Positions 15,225 through 23,839 of a stretch of 42,856 nt of DNA are shown piece after piece. Positions within the stretch are counted from its first letter, which is position 1. Each line of letters begins with the position of its first letter. The notes under the pieces were generated by a model that worked only from the letters and a program-made list of their open reading frames with translations, did not search any database and was not told the origin of the DNA. The position numbers and the translations under genes were made by a program. Origin of the DNA: Streptomyces sp. Isolate_45 (GTDB lineage Bacteria > Actinomycetota > Actinomycetes > Streptomycetales > Streptomycetaceae); contig NZ_JANFAK020000067.1 in the NCBI RefSeq assembly GCF_024721315.2, positions 1-42,856 on the forward strand, in the 5' to 3' direction.

Positions 15225-15564
15225 TTTCCGGCCCCCGTCTTCGCGCTCGATCGTCTCCACGCGTCAAGAGTGGGGAACAGCCTGGTCCGGACCGGACCCC
15301 TGACCAGAAGTCAGCGTCAATCGGACACTTTCTGACCACTGGCGTATGACAGAGTCAGTTGTTGGACTGTTCCTGATCCTGTTCGGGCGCTTTACGGATG
15401 GTCTCCCCGTCCCGTCCGCCGCGTCCGGCCCGCCCGCCACCTCGTCCTCCCTGACCGGGCCGCGGATCCGCCGGGCACCGAATCCCGGGGCCACCGCTTT
15501 CCGCGCCCCCGGGCTCGGACTCCCCCTTGATCCAGTACCGGCGGGCCCGGATAGCATCCGGCGC
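15225..15564. promoter_or_regulatory. Divergent intergenic region; leaderless promoter for the crotonase-like gene
   Basis: This 340-bp gap separates the ATPase gene (minus) from the crotonase-like gene (plus). On the plus strand TTGATC (15527-15532) and TAGCAT (15552-15557) are spaced 19 bp, and only seven bases separate the -10 box from the ATG at 15565. The transcript would therefore start at or near the A of ATG, without a leader. GGTCCGGACC (15284-15293) is palindromic, and CTGACCA occurs twice (15301 and 15332). No gene is seen in the gap. Confidence 0.5.
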
Positions 15565-16323
15565 ATGGACGCAGCCCGGGACGCAGCCCTCTCCCACACC
15601 GTGGCCGACGGGGTGGCCACCGTCGTCATCTCGCACCCCGCCAAACGCAACGCCATGACCGCGTCGATGTGGCGGGCACTGCCCGCGCTGCTGCCGGGTC
15701 TCGCCGCCGATCCGGCCGTACGCGTGCTGGTGCTGACCGGGGCCGGTGCCACGTTCTGCGCGGGCGCCGACATCTCCTCGCTCACCGGGGACGACGACCC
15801 CCAGGCCCTTTCCGTGGCCGCGGAGGAGGCCCTCGCCGCGTTCCCGAAGCCGACCGTCGCGGCGATCCGGGGGTACTGCGTGGGCGGCGGGAGCCAGCTC
15901 GCGGCGGCCTGCGACCTGCGCTTCGCCGAGCAGGGGGCGTCCTTCGGGGTGACCCCGGCGAAGCTGGGCATCGTCTATCCGGCCTCCTCCACCCGGCGAC
16001 TGGCCTCGGTGGTCGGCCCGGCCTGGGCCAAGTACCTGCTGTTCTCCGCCGAGTTGATCGACGCGGAGCAGGCCTTGCGGGCCGGCTTCCTGAACGAACT
16101 GCTGCCCGCCGGCGAACTCGGCAAGCGGGTGGCCGAGTTCACCCGTGTGCTGACCACCCGCTCCTGGCTGACCCAGGCGGCGGCCAAGGAGTTCGTGGAC
16201 GGCCGCACCGACCGGGACGCCCACTGGTCCGAGCGGGCCGCGGCGAGCGGCGACGCCGCGGAGGGCGTCGCCGCGTTCCTGGAGCGCCGCGCGCCGCTCT
16301 TCAGCCGGCCGTCAGTGGATTAG
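15565..16323 (+). CDS. Crotonase-fold protein (enoyl-CoA hydratase/isomerase family) lacking both catalytic Glu
   Basis: A 252-residue crotonase-fold protein. The oxyanion-hole segments are recognisable: FCAGADISSLTG and VGGGSQLAAACDLRFA. In classical hydratases the two catalytic Glu residues fall in GGGCE and PEITLG; here the aligned positions read GGGSQ and TPAKLG, so both are absent. It may therefore act as an isomerase, hydrolase or decarboxylase-type crotonase rather than a hydratase. The ATG at 15565 sits seven bases after a -10 box and has no ribosome-binding site, so it is probably leaderless. The stop overlaps the convergent DJ-1 gene by 23 bases. Confidence 0.82.
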   Translation: MDAARDAALSHTVADGVATVVISHPAKRNAMTASMWRALPALLPGLAADPAVRVLVLTGAGATFCAGADISSLTGDDDPQALSVAAEEALAAFPKPTVAAIRGYCVGGGSQLAAACDLRFAEQGASFGVTPAKLGIVYPASSTRRLASVVGPAWAKYLLFSAELIDAEQALRAGFLNELLPAGELGKRVAEFTRVLTTRSWLTQAAAKEFVDGRTDRDAHWSERAAASGDAAEGVAAFLERRAPLFSRPSVD

Positions 16324-16936
16324 AGCCGCGCAGCCGGGCGACGATTTCGGCCGGGGCCTTGTCCGGGGAACCGGCGTCGTACGGCGGCTGGGGGTCGTAC
16401 TCGCACATCAGCTGGACGGTCTGCGCGTACGTGTCGCCGGCGATCCGGCCCAGCAGGCCGAGGCCCATGTCGATGCCGGACGACACCCCGGCGGCGGTGA
16501 CGTACTTGCCGTCGTACACCACCCGCTCCCCGGTGGGCTCGGCGCCGAAGGGGACCAGCCGGTCCAGGTAGAGCCAGTGGCTCGCGGCCCGGCGCCCGTC
16601 GAGCAGCCCGGCGGCGGCCAGCAGCAGGGAGCCGGTGCAGACGGAGGTGGTCCAGGTGGTGGTGGCGTCGACCCCGCGCAGCCAATCGAGGACCGCGGGG
16701 TTCTTCATCTCCACCTCGGGGTGCGGACCGCCGGGCACGACGACGATGTCGGGCCGGGTGACCTCGCCCAGCGCCCGGTCCGCGACGAGGGCGAGCGAAC
16801 CGTTGTCGGTCCGCACCGGCCCGGGGCGTTCGGAGACGAAGACGGTCTCCGCGCCGTCGAGCCGGCCGAGGGTGTCGAAGGGGCCGACGGCGTCGAGTGC
16901 GGTGAAGCGGTCGTAGAGCAGTACGGCGATCTGCAT
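16301..16936 (-). CDS. DJ-1/PfpI family protein (isonitrile hydratase-like)
   Basis: A 211-residue class I glutamine-amidotransferase-like protein. The nucleophile Cys is in TTSVCTGSLLLAAAGLLDG, preceded by the acidic VVPGGPHPEV strand, and ASHWLY follows as in isonitrile-hydratase and GlxA-type sensors. There is no DNA-binding domain; it is the size of the stand-alone enzyme. The ATG has a good GGAGGAG. The adjacent AraC-family gene contains the same domain fused to a helix-turn-helix, so the two probably arose by duplication and may share a ligand class. Confidence 0.85.
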   Translation of the reverse strand: MQIAVLLYDRFTALDAVGPFDTLGRLDGAETVFVSERPGPVRTDNGSLALVADRALGEVTRPDIVVVPGGPHPEVEMKNPAVLDWLRGVDATTTWTTSVCTGSLLLAAAGLLDGRRAASHWLYLDRLVPFGAEPTGERVVYDGKYVTAAGVSSGIDMGLGLLGRIAGDTYAQTVQLMCEYDPQPPYDAGSPDKAPAEIVARLRGSNPLTAG

Positions 16937-17061
16937 GGCTCCTCCGGAGCTTTGACGGGGCGGACCGGTTCCGGGTCCGGTTCCGGATGCGGGTACGAGT
17001 ACGAGTGCGGGTGCGGGCTGTCGGTGACCGCGTGGGGCTCCTGGGCGGGCCACCGGGGCGG

Positions 17062-18036
17062 TCAGGGCCGGGGCGCGGGCTGCGGGCCGAAGCGGCGCCG
17101 GTATTCGGCCGGGGACTGTCCCAGGGCTCTGACGAACGCCCGGCGGAGCGCCTCGGGGGTGCCGTAGCCGCACTCCCTGGATATCTGCGCCACCCCGTCC
17201 CGGCCGTCCTCCAGGAGCCGCCGGGCGTGCTCCACCCGGACCCGCTCGACGTAACGCCCCGGCGTCACCCCGGTCTCGGCCCGGAAGGCCCGGGAGAAGT
17301 GCCGCGGCGAAAGGGCTGCGCGGGCGGCGAGCGCCTCCACCCCGAGGTCCCCGGCGGGGTGCTCGGTGATCCACTGCTGGACGTCCCGCAGCGGCTCCCG
17401 GCGGGCCGTCTGAGCGGCGAGCTGGGCACTGAACTGGGCCTGGTTGCCGGGTCGGCGCAGGAACACCACGAGGTGGCGGGCGATGAGCAGGGCGACGTCG
17501 CGGCCGAAGTCCTCCTCCACCAGGGCGAGCGCGAGGTCGATCCCCGCGGTCACCCCCGCCGAGGTGGCCACGGGGCCGTCGCGGACGTATATGGGGTCGG
17601 GATCCACCGTCACCGCCGGGTAGTCCCCGGCCATCCGCTCGCACACGTCCCAGTGCGAGGTGGCCCGCCTGCCGTCGAGCAGCCCGGCCTCGGCGAGCAG
17701 CAGGGCGCCGGAGCACACGGCCACCAGCCGTTCCGCGCGTGCGCCGTACGCCCGGAGCCAGTCGGTGAGCCGGGGCTCGAAACGAGCCGAGTACTGCCCG
17801 CCGGGTACCAGCAGGGTGGTCCCGGGGCCGGGCCGGGCGCTCTCCAGGTCCCCGTCCGGGACCAGGGTCAGCCCGCTGTCCGTCCGTACGGCCGCACCGT
17901 CCGGGGACACCGTGGTGATCGCGTACCCGTCCCTGCCCGGGCACCGGGCGACGCCGCTGAACACCTCGACCGGACCGGTCACGTCCAGGCTCTGGACCCC
18001 GTCGTAGAGGACGACGAGCACGTTTCGCAGCGACAT
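17062..18036 (-). CDS. GlxA-type AraC family transcriptional regulator with DJ-1 domain
   Basis: A 324-residue regulator. Residues 1-190 are a DJ-1/PfpI-like domain with the Cys in AVCSGALLLAEAGLLDG and ATSHWDVCER. Residues from about 220 carry two AraC helix-turn-helix motifs (LAARAALSPRHFSRAFRAE and the QISRECGYGTPEALRRAF region). The start ATG is placed where the conserved NVLVVLYDG strand begins; GGAGG stands only one base before it, so initiation may be inefficient or further upstream. It is divergent from the permease gene, a plausible target. 125 bp of repetitive GC-rich sequence separate it from the DJ-1 gene downstream. Confidence 0.88.
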   Translation of the reverse strand: MSLRNVLVVLYDGVQSLDVTGPVEVFSGVARCPGRDGYAITTVSPDGAAVRTDSGLTLVPDGDLESARPGPGTTLLVPGGQYSARFEPRLTDWLRAYGARAERLVAVCSGALLLAEAGLLDGRRATSHWDVCERMAGDYPAVTVDPDPIYVRDGPVATSAGVTAGIDLALALVEEDFGRDVALLIARHLVVFLRRPGNQAQFSAQLAAQTARREPLRDVQQWITEHPAGDLGVEALAARAALSPRHFSRAFRAETGVTPGRYVERVRVEHARRLLEDGRDGVAQISRECGYGTPEALRRAFVRALGQSPAEYRRRFGPQPAPRP

Positions 18037-18181
18037 GCCTCCATGGTGTGACCTCGGGCGGGTGGCCGCAATGACGGGCATCCCACCCATCCGGCCATGC
18101 CGTCGACCGTGCGATCCTTCCGGGACACCCCGCCGCAGGTTCCCGCCCGGATCCCGGCCGCCCCCGTACCGGAGTCCCGCC

Positions 18182-19444
18182 CTGAACACCGTCCTCGCCG
18201 AGTCCCTGTCGGTCGCCGCCCTCCTCGGGGTGCTGGCCTTCGCCGTGCTGCGCCCGCGCGGGCTGCCGGAGGCGGCGGCGGCGGTACCGGCCGCCGCGCT
18301 GCTCGTCGCCCTCGGCGTGGTCTCCCCCGCCGACGCCTGGGGGCAGCTGCGGGAGCTGCTGCCCGTGGTCGGGTTCCTGGCCGTGATCCTCGTCCTCGCC
18401 CAGCTGTGCGCCGACGAGGGGCTGTTCCGGGCCGTCGGCGCGACCGTGGCCCGGCGGTCGGCGGGGCGGGAGCCCGGGACGCTGCTGGGCCCGGTGTTCC
18501 TGGTGGCCTCGCTGGTCACCGCCACGCTGAGCCTGGACGCCACCGTGGTGCTGCTGACGCCGGTGGTCCTTGCGACGGCCGCCCACCTCGGGTCGCGGCC
18601 GCGGCCGTACGTCTTCGCCACCGCGCACCTGGCGAACTCGGCGTCGCTGTTGCTTCCCGTGTCGAACCTGACCAACCTGCTCGCCTTCGCGGCGAGCGGG
18701 CTGTCCTTCACCCGGTTCGCCGCGCTGATGGCCCTGCCGTGGGCGGTGGCGATCGGGGTGGAGTACGTGGTGTTCCGCCGCTTCTTCCGCACCGACCTGA
18801 AGGCCCCGCCCGAGCACGCCCCGGACGCCGTGGAGCGGGTGGCGATGCCGCGCTTCGCGCTCGCGGTGCTGGTCCTGACGCTGGCCGGCTTCGTCGTGAC
18901 GTCCTTCGCGGGGGCGAGCCCCGCCTGGGCGGCGCTGGCCGGGGCGGTGGCCTTGGCCGTACGGGCGCTGCGGCGGCGTGAGACCACGCCGGTCCGGCTG
19001 GTGAGGGCGGCCGCGCCCGCCTTCTGCGTGTTCGTGCTCGCGCTGGGCGTCGTCGTGCGGGCCGTGGTGGACCACGGACTCGGTGACGGGCTGGAGCGGG
19101 TGCTGCCGGCCGGGGACTCCCTGCCCGCGCTGCTCGCCGTGGCCGGCGTGGCCGCCGTCCTCGCCAACCTGATCAACAACCTGCCCGCGGTGCTCGCGCT
19201 GCTGCCGCTGGCCGCGCCGGGCGGGGCGGGACCGGTGCTGGCCGTGCTGATCGGGGTCAACATCGGCCCGAACCTCACGTACGCGGGTTCGCTGGCCACG
19301 CTGCTGTGGCGGCGGATCCTGCAGGCGCACGGCGAACGCGTCGGGCTCGGCGAGTTCACCCGGCTCGGGCTGCTCACCACCCCGCTTGGCCTGGTGGCGG
19401 CGGTCACGGCCCTGTGGGCGGGGCTACGGCTGATCGGCACCTGA
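18182..19444 (+). CDS. SLC13/ArsB-like permease of the ion transporter superfamily
   Basis: A 420-residue membrane protein with roughly ten to eleven hydrophobic segments. NLINNLPAVLALLP near residue 335 and the earlier AHLANSASLLLPVSNLTNLLAF are the paired NxxNxxP-type re-entrant motifs of ArsB and NhaD/SLC13 permeases; the substrate anion or cation cannot be told. The start is uncertain. The 37 codons upstream in frame (from ATG 18071) are Arg/Pro-rich and unlikely to be protein. Good hydrophobic sequence begins at CTG 18182 (then NTVLAES), eight bases after GGAG. The AraC-family regulator gene is divergent. Confidence 0.83.
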   Translation: MNTVLAESLSVAALLGVLAFAVLRPRGLPEAAAAVPAAALLVALGVVSPADAWGQLRELLPVVGFLAVILVLAQLCADEGLFRAVGATVARRSAGREPGTLLGPVFLVASLVTATLSLDATVVLLTPVVLATAAHLGSRPRPYVFATAHLANSASLLLPVSNLTNLLAFAASGLSFTRFAALMALPWAVAIGVEYVVFRRFFRTDLKAPPEHAPDAVERVAMPRFALAVLVLTLAGFVVTSFAGASPAWAALAGAVALAVRALRRRETTPVRLVRAAAPAFCVFVLALGVVVRAVVDHGLGDGLERVLPAGDSLPALLAVAGVAAVLANLINNLPAVLALLPLAAPGGAGPVLAVLIGVNIGPNLTYAGSLATLLWRRILQAHGERVGLGEFTRLGLLTTPLGLVAAVTALWAGLRLIGT

Positions 19445-19462
19445 GGCCCCCGCGGGCGCGGA

Positions 19463-19468
19463 TAGGAT
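19463..19468 (+). promoter_or_regulatory. -10 box of a likely leaderless ABC-F transcript
   Basis: TAGGAT ends nine bases before the ATG of the ABC-F gene at 19478 and no ribosome-binding site lies between. The transcript would begin within a few bases of the start codon. No clear -35 is visible. Confidence 0.45.
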
Positions 19469-19477
19469 CGGGGCATC

Positions 19478-21115
19478 ATGACTGCAACCCTCGTCGCCAA
19501 GAACCTCACCGCCGCGCACGGTGAGCGCACGCTCTTCGCCGATCTCGACCTCGTCGTCGCGCCCGGCGACGTCATCGGACTCGTCGGCGTCAACGGCGCC
19601 GGGAAGTCGACCCTGCTGCGGCTCCTCGCCGGGCTCGACGCTCCGGAGACCGGTGAGCTGCGGCTCTCCCCGCCCGGCGCCGCCGTCGGTCACCTGCCCC
19701 AGGAGCCCGATCGGCGTCCCGGCGAGTCGGTTCGGGACTTCCTCGCCCGCCGTACCGGCGTCGCCGCCGCGCAGGCCGAGCTGGACGCGGCCACGCAGGG
19801 ACTCGTGGACGGCACCCCGGGCGCGGACGACGCGTACGCGGACGCCCTCGACCGGTGGCTGAACCTCGGTGGCGCCGACCTCGACGAGCGGGCCGAGGAG
19901 GTCGCGGGTGAGCTGGGCCTCGGCGTGGGCCTGGACCTGCCGATGACCGCGCTGTCCGGCGGCCAGGCGGCCCGCGCCGGTCTGGCGTCGCTGCTGCTGT
20001 CCCGGTACGACGTGTTCCTGTTGGACGAGCCCACCAACGACCTGGACCTGGCCGGTCTGGAGCGGTTGGAGCAGTTCGTCAAGGGATTGCGCGCGGGCAC
20101 GGTCGTGATCAGCCACGACCGCGAGTTCCTCACGCGGACCGTCACCAAGGTCCTCGAACTCGACCTGGCGCAGCAGCAGATCAACCTCTACGGCGGCGGT
20201 TACGACTCCTACCTGGAGGAGCGCGAGCGGGCCCGGGGCCACGCCCGTGAGGAGTTCGACGAGTACGCGGGCAAGAAGGCCGCCCTCGAGGGCCGGGCGC
20301 AGATGCAGCGCAACTGGATGGACAAGGGCGTGCGCAACGCCCGCCGCAAGTCCTCCGACAACGACAAGATCGGCAAGAACCTGCGCGGCGAGTCCAGCGA
20401 GAAGCAGGCCGCGAAGGCGCGCCAGACGCAGCGCGCGATCGAGCGGCTGGACGTCGTCGAGGAGCCCCGCAAGGAGTGGGAGCTGCGCATGGAGATCGCG
20501 GCGGCCCCGCGCTCCGGGTCGGTGGTGGCCACCCTGCGCGAGGCGGCCGTGCGGCGCGGGGACTTCGCGTTCGGTCCCGCGAGCCTGCAGATCGACTGGG
20601 CGGACCGGGTCGCGATCACCGGGGCGAACGGCGCCGGCAAGTCCACCCTCCTCGCGGTCCTGCTGGGCCGGCTCGCCCCGGACTCCGGCGCAGCGACCCT
20701 CGGCTCCGGAGTCCTGGTCGGTGAGGTGGACCAGGCCCGCGGTCTGTTCCTCGGCGACGAGCCGCTGCTGGAGGCCTTCTGCGCGGCGGTCCCGGACACC
20801 GAGCCGGCGGAGGTGCGCACCCTGCTGGCCAAGTTCGGCCTGAAGGCGGCGCACGTCCTGCGCACCGCGGCGACGCTCTCCCCCGGCGAACGCACCCGGG
20901 CGGCGCTGGCACTGCTCCAGGGGCGCGGCGTGAACCTCCTCGTGCTCGACGAGCCGACGAACCACCTCGACCTGCCGGCGATCGAGCAGCTGGAGGCGGC
21001 CCTGGACGCCTACGAGGGCACCCTGCTGCTGGTCACGCACGACCGCCGGATGTTGGACGCCGTCCACGTGACCCGCCGCCTGGAGGTCGTCGACGGCAAG
21101 GTCACCGAGCTGTAG
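19478..21115 (+). CDS. ABC-F family ATP-binding protein
   Basis: A 545-residue soluble protein with two ABC domains and no membrane segment. Domain 1 has Walker A GVNGAGKST at about 38-46, LSGGQ, and LLDEPTNDLDLAG. Domain 2 has GANGAGKST, LSPGE, and VLDEPTNHLDLP. Both catalytic Glu are present. The interdomain linker (about residues 245-330) is a charged helical hairpin, the P-site tRNA-interaction motif region of ABC-F proteins. Members are translation factors or ribosome-protection proteins. No antibiotic cluster is nearby, so a housekeeping role is as likely as resistance. The start is probably leaderless. Confidence 0.92.
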   Translation: MTATLVAKNLTAAHGERTLFADLDLVVAPGDVIGLVGVNGAGKSTLLRLLAGLDAPETGELRLSPPGAAVGHLPQEPDRRPGESVRDFLARRTGVAAAQAELDAATQGLVDGTPGADDAYADALDRWLNLGGADLDERAEEVAGELGLGVGLDLPMTALSGGQAARAGLASLLLSRYDVFLLDEPTNDLDLAGLERLEQFVKGLRAGTVVISHDREFLTRTVTKVLELDLAQQQINLYGGGYDSYLEERERARGHAREEFDEYAGKKAALEGRAQMQRNWMDKGVRNARRKSSDNDKIGKNLRGESSEKQAAKARQTQRAIERLDVVEEPRKEWELRMEIAAAPRSGSVVATLREAAVRRGDFAFGPASLQIDWADRVAITGANGAGKSTLLAVLLGRLAPDSGAATLGSGVLVGEVDQARGLFLGDEPLLEAFCAAVPDTEPAEVRTLLAKFGLKAAHVLRTAATLSPGERTRAALALLQGRGVNLLVLDEPTNHLDLPAIEQLEAALDAYEGTLLLVTHDRRMLDAVHVTRRLEVVDGKVTEL

Positions 21116-21338
21116 CGGCGGCCTCGCGGGCACAGCGTTCGCGCGCTTCCCGCACCCGTCGGGCGACCTCCGGGTCGCCCGGCGGCAGCCACGCGGCGAG
21201 CAGCACGCCCGCCGTGCCCAGCGTCGCCCAGTACCGGACCGGGTCCCCCCGCTCACAGACCGGTAGGCGTACGAGCGTCGCGCACGCCTTCGCCCCGGAC
21301 CGCAGGGCCTCGCGGGCCCGCTACACCGGCGCGCTCAC
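21102..21338 (-). pseudogene. Small gene after SDR with in-frame amber codon
   Basis: A GTG at 21338 overlaps the SDR stop as GTGA and starts the frame V-S-A-P-V, but the sixth codon is TAG (21323-21321). The same frame then runs on without interruption as RAREALRSGAKACATLVRLP and PVRYWATLGTAGVLLAAWLP to a TGA at 21102, 79 codons in all, ending in a charged helix rich in Arg/Glu/Ala. Its composition looks like protein, not shadow. One base change (for example TAC or TGG to TAG) would restore the gene. Function is unknown. Its 3' end overlaps the convergent ABC-F gene by 14 bases. Confidence 0.6.
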
Positions 21339-22114
21339 TCGTCGGATCCGGCGGGTGGCCTGCGGGTGCGGGCCATCCTGCGGGCCACGAAGCCGCGCGG
21401 CAGGTGGCGGGCGGCGAGGGCGTACGCCTGGTAGCGGCGGCCCGTGATGCTCACCGGTCGGCGTCGGGCCAGGTCGCGCAGGGCCTTGGCCACGACGGCA
21501 TCGGGCTCCAGCCAGACCGCGTCGCGCAGCGCGCTGACGTCCATGCCGGCGCGCTGCTGGAACTCGGTGCGGGTGAAGCCCGGCACCACCGCGAGCACCC
21601 GGACCCCGTACGGTTCCATGTCGACCCGCAGCGATTCGCTGAAGGCTGTCACCCAGGCCTTGGCGGCCCCGTACGTCCCGGTCGGCAGCAGCGCGGCGAC
21701 CGAGGCCACGTTGAGCACGGCGCCGCGGCGGCGTGCGCGCAGACCGGGCAGCAGGGCGTGCGTGAGCCGCAGCGGGACCTTCACGAGGAGGTCGAGCATC
21801 CGCTCCTCGTCCTCGACGGGGTTGTACGGGAAGGGCGCCGGCAGCCCGAATCCGGCGTTGTTGACGAGTACGTCGACGGGCCGGGTCGGGTCGGCGAGCC
21901 GTTCGGCGACGGCGGCGCACTGCCGCCCGTCCAGCAGGTCGGCGGGCAGCACCTCGCAGCCGGCGCCGAACTCGCGGCCGAGCTCCGCGGCCAGGGACTC
22001 CAGCCGGGCCTTGTCGCGGGCGACGAGGATCAGGTCGCAGCCCTTGGCGGCGAAGCCGCGCGCGAAGGCGGCGCCGAGTCCGGCACTGGCTCCGGTGATC
22101 AGAACGGTGGTCAA
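21335..22114 (-). CDS. Short-chain dehydrogenase/reductase
   Basis: A 259-residue Rossmann-fold SDR of the classical type. It has TGASAGLGAAFA (cofactor loop) at about 7-18, NNAGFG, Ser in NVASVAALLP, and YGAAK as the catalytic Tyr-x-x-x-Lys; the Arg in LVARDKARL suggests NADP preference. The C-terminal RRMARTRR tail is basic. Substrate is unknown. Start is TTG at 22114 after AGGAAGTGGAA. It may share a transcript with the membrane protein gene 14 bases upstream. Confidence 0.9.
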   Translation of the reverse strand: MTTVLITGASAGLGAAFARGFAAKGCDLILVARDKARLESLAAELGREFGAGCEVLPADLLDGRQCAAVAERLADPTRPVDVLVNNAGFGLPAPFPYNPVEDEERMLDLLVKVPLRLTHALLPGLRARRRGAVLNVASVAALLPTGTYGAAKAWVTAFSESLRVDMEPYGVRVLAVVPGFTRTEFQQRAGMDVSALRDAVWLEPDAVVAKALRDLARRRPVSITGRRYQAYALAARHLPRGFVARRMARTRRPPAGSDE

Positions 22115-22128
22115 GGCGGTTCCACTTC

Positions 22129-23343
22129 CTACGGGTTCGGGCTGCCGGGAGCGCCGGCGGCCCTGGATGCGGTGAAGGCGGCGGTACCGGGCGCGGCCCA
22201 GGCGTGGGCGACGTCCACCAGGAACCCGGCCTCGCCCTCCAGGTCCCCGCCCTCGGCCGACGTCCGGATCTCGGCCGGCAGTTCCAGGGATCCGGCGCCC
22301 GGCCGGCCGGGCAGTCCGGCGAGCTTCGCCTGCCGGGCCTGTTTCAGTACGCAGGCCAGCGCGGCGGCCGTCCGCCGTTGCTCGGGGATCCCGCTCCCGG
22401 CGACGTGGTCGCGCGCGAGCTCGGGCACGCCCCGGTCCACGTACTCGCCGAGCACCAGGATCGCGTCACGGGTCTCGATGACCTTGCGGTAGACCAACAG
22501 GCCGCGCGGCAGCGGCGGCCACAGCAGCTCCAGCACCCGGCCGGCCCGGGGCGGGGAGAGCACCACGTGCGGGACGGCTTCGACGAGGTCCCGCCACAAC
22601 GGCCACAGCCGCCAGGCGGTGGTGACGTCGGCGGTGGTGCGGCGCAGGGTGAACAGGGTCGGCACCAGGATCGCGGCGGCCCGCAGCAGGCCGTGCAGGT
22701 TCATCAGCAGCGGCAGGGCGGGCATCGCCCAGGTGTTCGCGAACAGGGCCTTGAGGAGGTACGCGAACCAGAACAGCCCGGCGAGGGCGGTGCCGAGGCC
22801 GAACAGTCGCAGTCCGGCGGCGAGTGCGCGGCTCTCCGTCCGGTGGGCGTAGCGCCGGCAGACGGTCACGCAGATGGTGTTGGCGATCAGGTGGGCGGAG
22901 ATCAGGACGAGCCAGTAGGCGAGGGAGGGCACCGGGTCGCCGGTGGGCGGGATGGTGTGGCTCGCGTGCCCGGGCGCGGAGGCGTCCAGGGTGAGCAGGA
23001 CGGCCGACCACAGCAGGGTTCCGGCCCAGGCGGCGCGCTGGAGGGCGCGCCCGCCGGTGGCGGCGGCCACGAAGTAGAGCACGGCGCCGGCGGACAGGAC
23101 CCCGATGAGGTTGCGGACGAGGCCGACGGCGTGCGCGTATCCGGGGTCGCGGCTCGTGGCGTGGGCGACGACCTCGGGCAGGTTGAGGGTCATCGCGGCG
23201 GCGGCGGTGGCGACGGCGAGCCACAGTCCGCGTTGCTGCGGCGAGCGCAGGGCGCCGGGGGCGCGCAGCAGGACGGCGACCCACAGGCACACCACGCTCG
23301 GTACCGCGAGCCAGTCCCCGAAGGCGGCGAGGTCAGCCGCCAT
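22129..23343 (-). CDS. MAB_1171c-like membrane protein of unknown function
   Basis: A 404-residue protein with about seven hydrophobic segments in its first 230 residues and a soluble C-terminal half. The first part (WLAVPSVVCLWVAVLLRAP; LNLPEVV) and the later TTAWRLWPLWRDLVEAVP and YRKVIETRDAILVL segments match the actinobacterial MAB_1171c-like family as I remember it. No enzymatic motif is visible. The ATG lies inside the end of the upstream metallopeptidase-like gene (11-base overlap), so the two are co-translated. In this family the pair with an ImmA/IrrE-like protein recurs; the role is unknown. Confidence 0.72.
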   Translation of the reverse strand: MAADLAAFGDWLAVPSVVCLWVAVLLRAPGALRSPQQRGLWLAVATAAAAMTLNLPEVVAHATSRDPGYAHAVGLVRNLIGVLSAGAVLYFVAAATGGRALQRAAWAGTLLWSAVLLTLDASAPGHASHTIPPTGDPVPSLAYWLVLISAHLIANTICVTVCRRYAHRTESRALAAGLRLFGLGTALAGLFWFAYLLKALFANTWAMPALPLLMNLHGLLRAAAILVPTLFTLRRTTADVTTAWRLWPLWRDLVEAVPHVVLSPPRAGRVLELLWPPLPRGLLVYRKVIETRDAILVLGEYVDRGVPELARDHVAGSGIPEQRRTAAALACVLKQARQAKLAGLPGRPGAGSLELPAEIRTSAEGGDLEGEAGFLVDVAHAWAAPGTAAFTASRAAGAPGSPNP

Positions 23344-23839
23344 CGCGCCGACCCCGCTCGTACCCCATGGCGGACTCCAGCCGGGCGAGGGCGCCCCGGG
23401 GCGTGCCGGCCGGGCGGGGCCGGCGCGGGCCGGGGGCGCGGGTGCGGATCATGCTCGCGAGCAGTTCCGCCTCCCGTTCCTGGAGGCTGCTGTAGTTGGT
23501 GCGGCCCAGGACCACGGGCGCCCGGCCGTCGGTCTCCTCGGCGTCGAGGGAGTGGTGGCCGAAGAGGATGTGACCGAGCTCGTGGAGCACGATGTGCTCC
23601 CGGTGCAGCGGGGTGGTGCGGGCCTCGTAGAAGACGTGGTCGACGCTCGCGGTCCCCACCCACAGGCCGCACACCCCGGATTCGGCTGCCTCGGGGGGCA
23701 GCGGGTGCAGCCGGATGGGCCGGCCGCGCTGTTCGGCGACGCGTGCGCACAGTCCGTCGAGCGAAAACGGATGCGGCAGGTCCATATGGCCGAGAATCAA
23801 CTCGCACCGTTTGCGGAGGCTGAGATCCCCATGGGGCAT
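23333..23839 (-). CDS. ImmA/IrrE-type metallopeptidase-like protein
   Basis: A 168-residue protein with the zinc-protease motif HELGH at about 86-90, in EHIVLHELGHILFGHH, a hallmark of ImmA/IrrE proteins that cleave or control XRE-type repressors. Residues 1-40 look helical and could bind the partner. No helix-turn-helix is present here and no XRE gene is adjacent, unlike many phage-type pairs. The ATG is at 23839, after GAGGGACC. The downstream membrane protein overlaps its stop. It probably senses a signal together with that membrane protein. Confidence 0.8.
   Translation of the reverse strand: MPHGDLSLRKRCELILGHMDLPHPFSLDGLCARVAEQRGRPIRLHPLPPEAAESGVCGLWVGTASVDHVFYEARTTPLHREHIVLHELGHILFGHHSLDAEETDGRAPVVLGRTNYSSLQEREAELLASMIRTRAPGPRRPRPAGTPRGALARLESAMGYERGRRDGG

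Noticed and set aside
16930..17060. Repeats CGGTTCCGG and GGGTACGAGTACGAG between the DJ-1 and AraC genes
   Set aside because: Short, degenerate, low-complexity GC sequence with no symmetry; not enough to call a regulatory site.
16301..19330. A 1009-codon minus-strand open frame
   Set aside because: Only the last 211 codons are a recognisable (DJ-1) protein with a ribosome-binding site; the rest shadows the permease and AraC genes.
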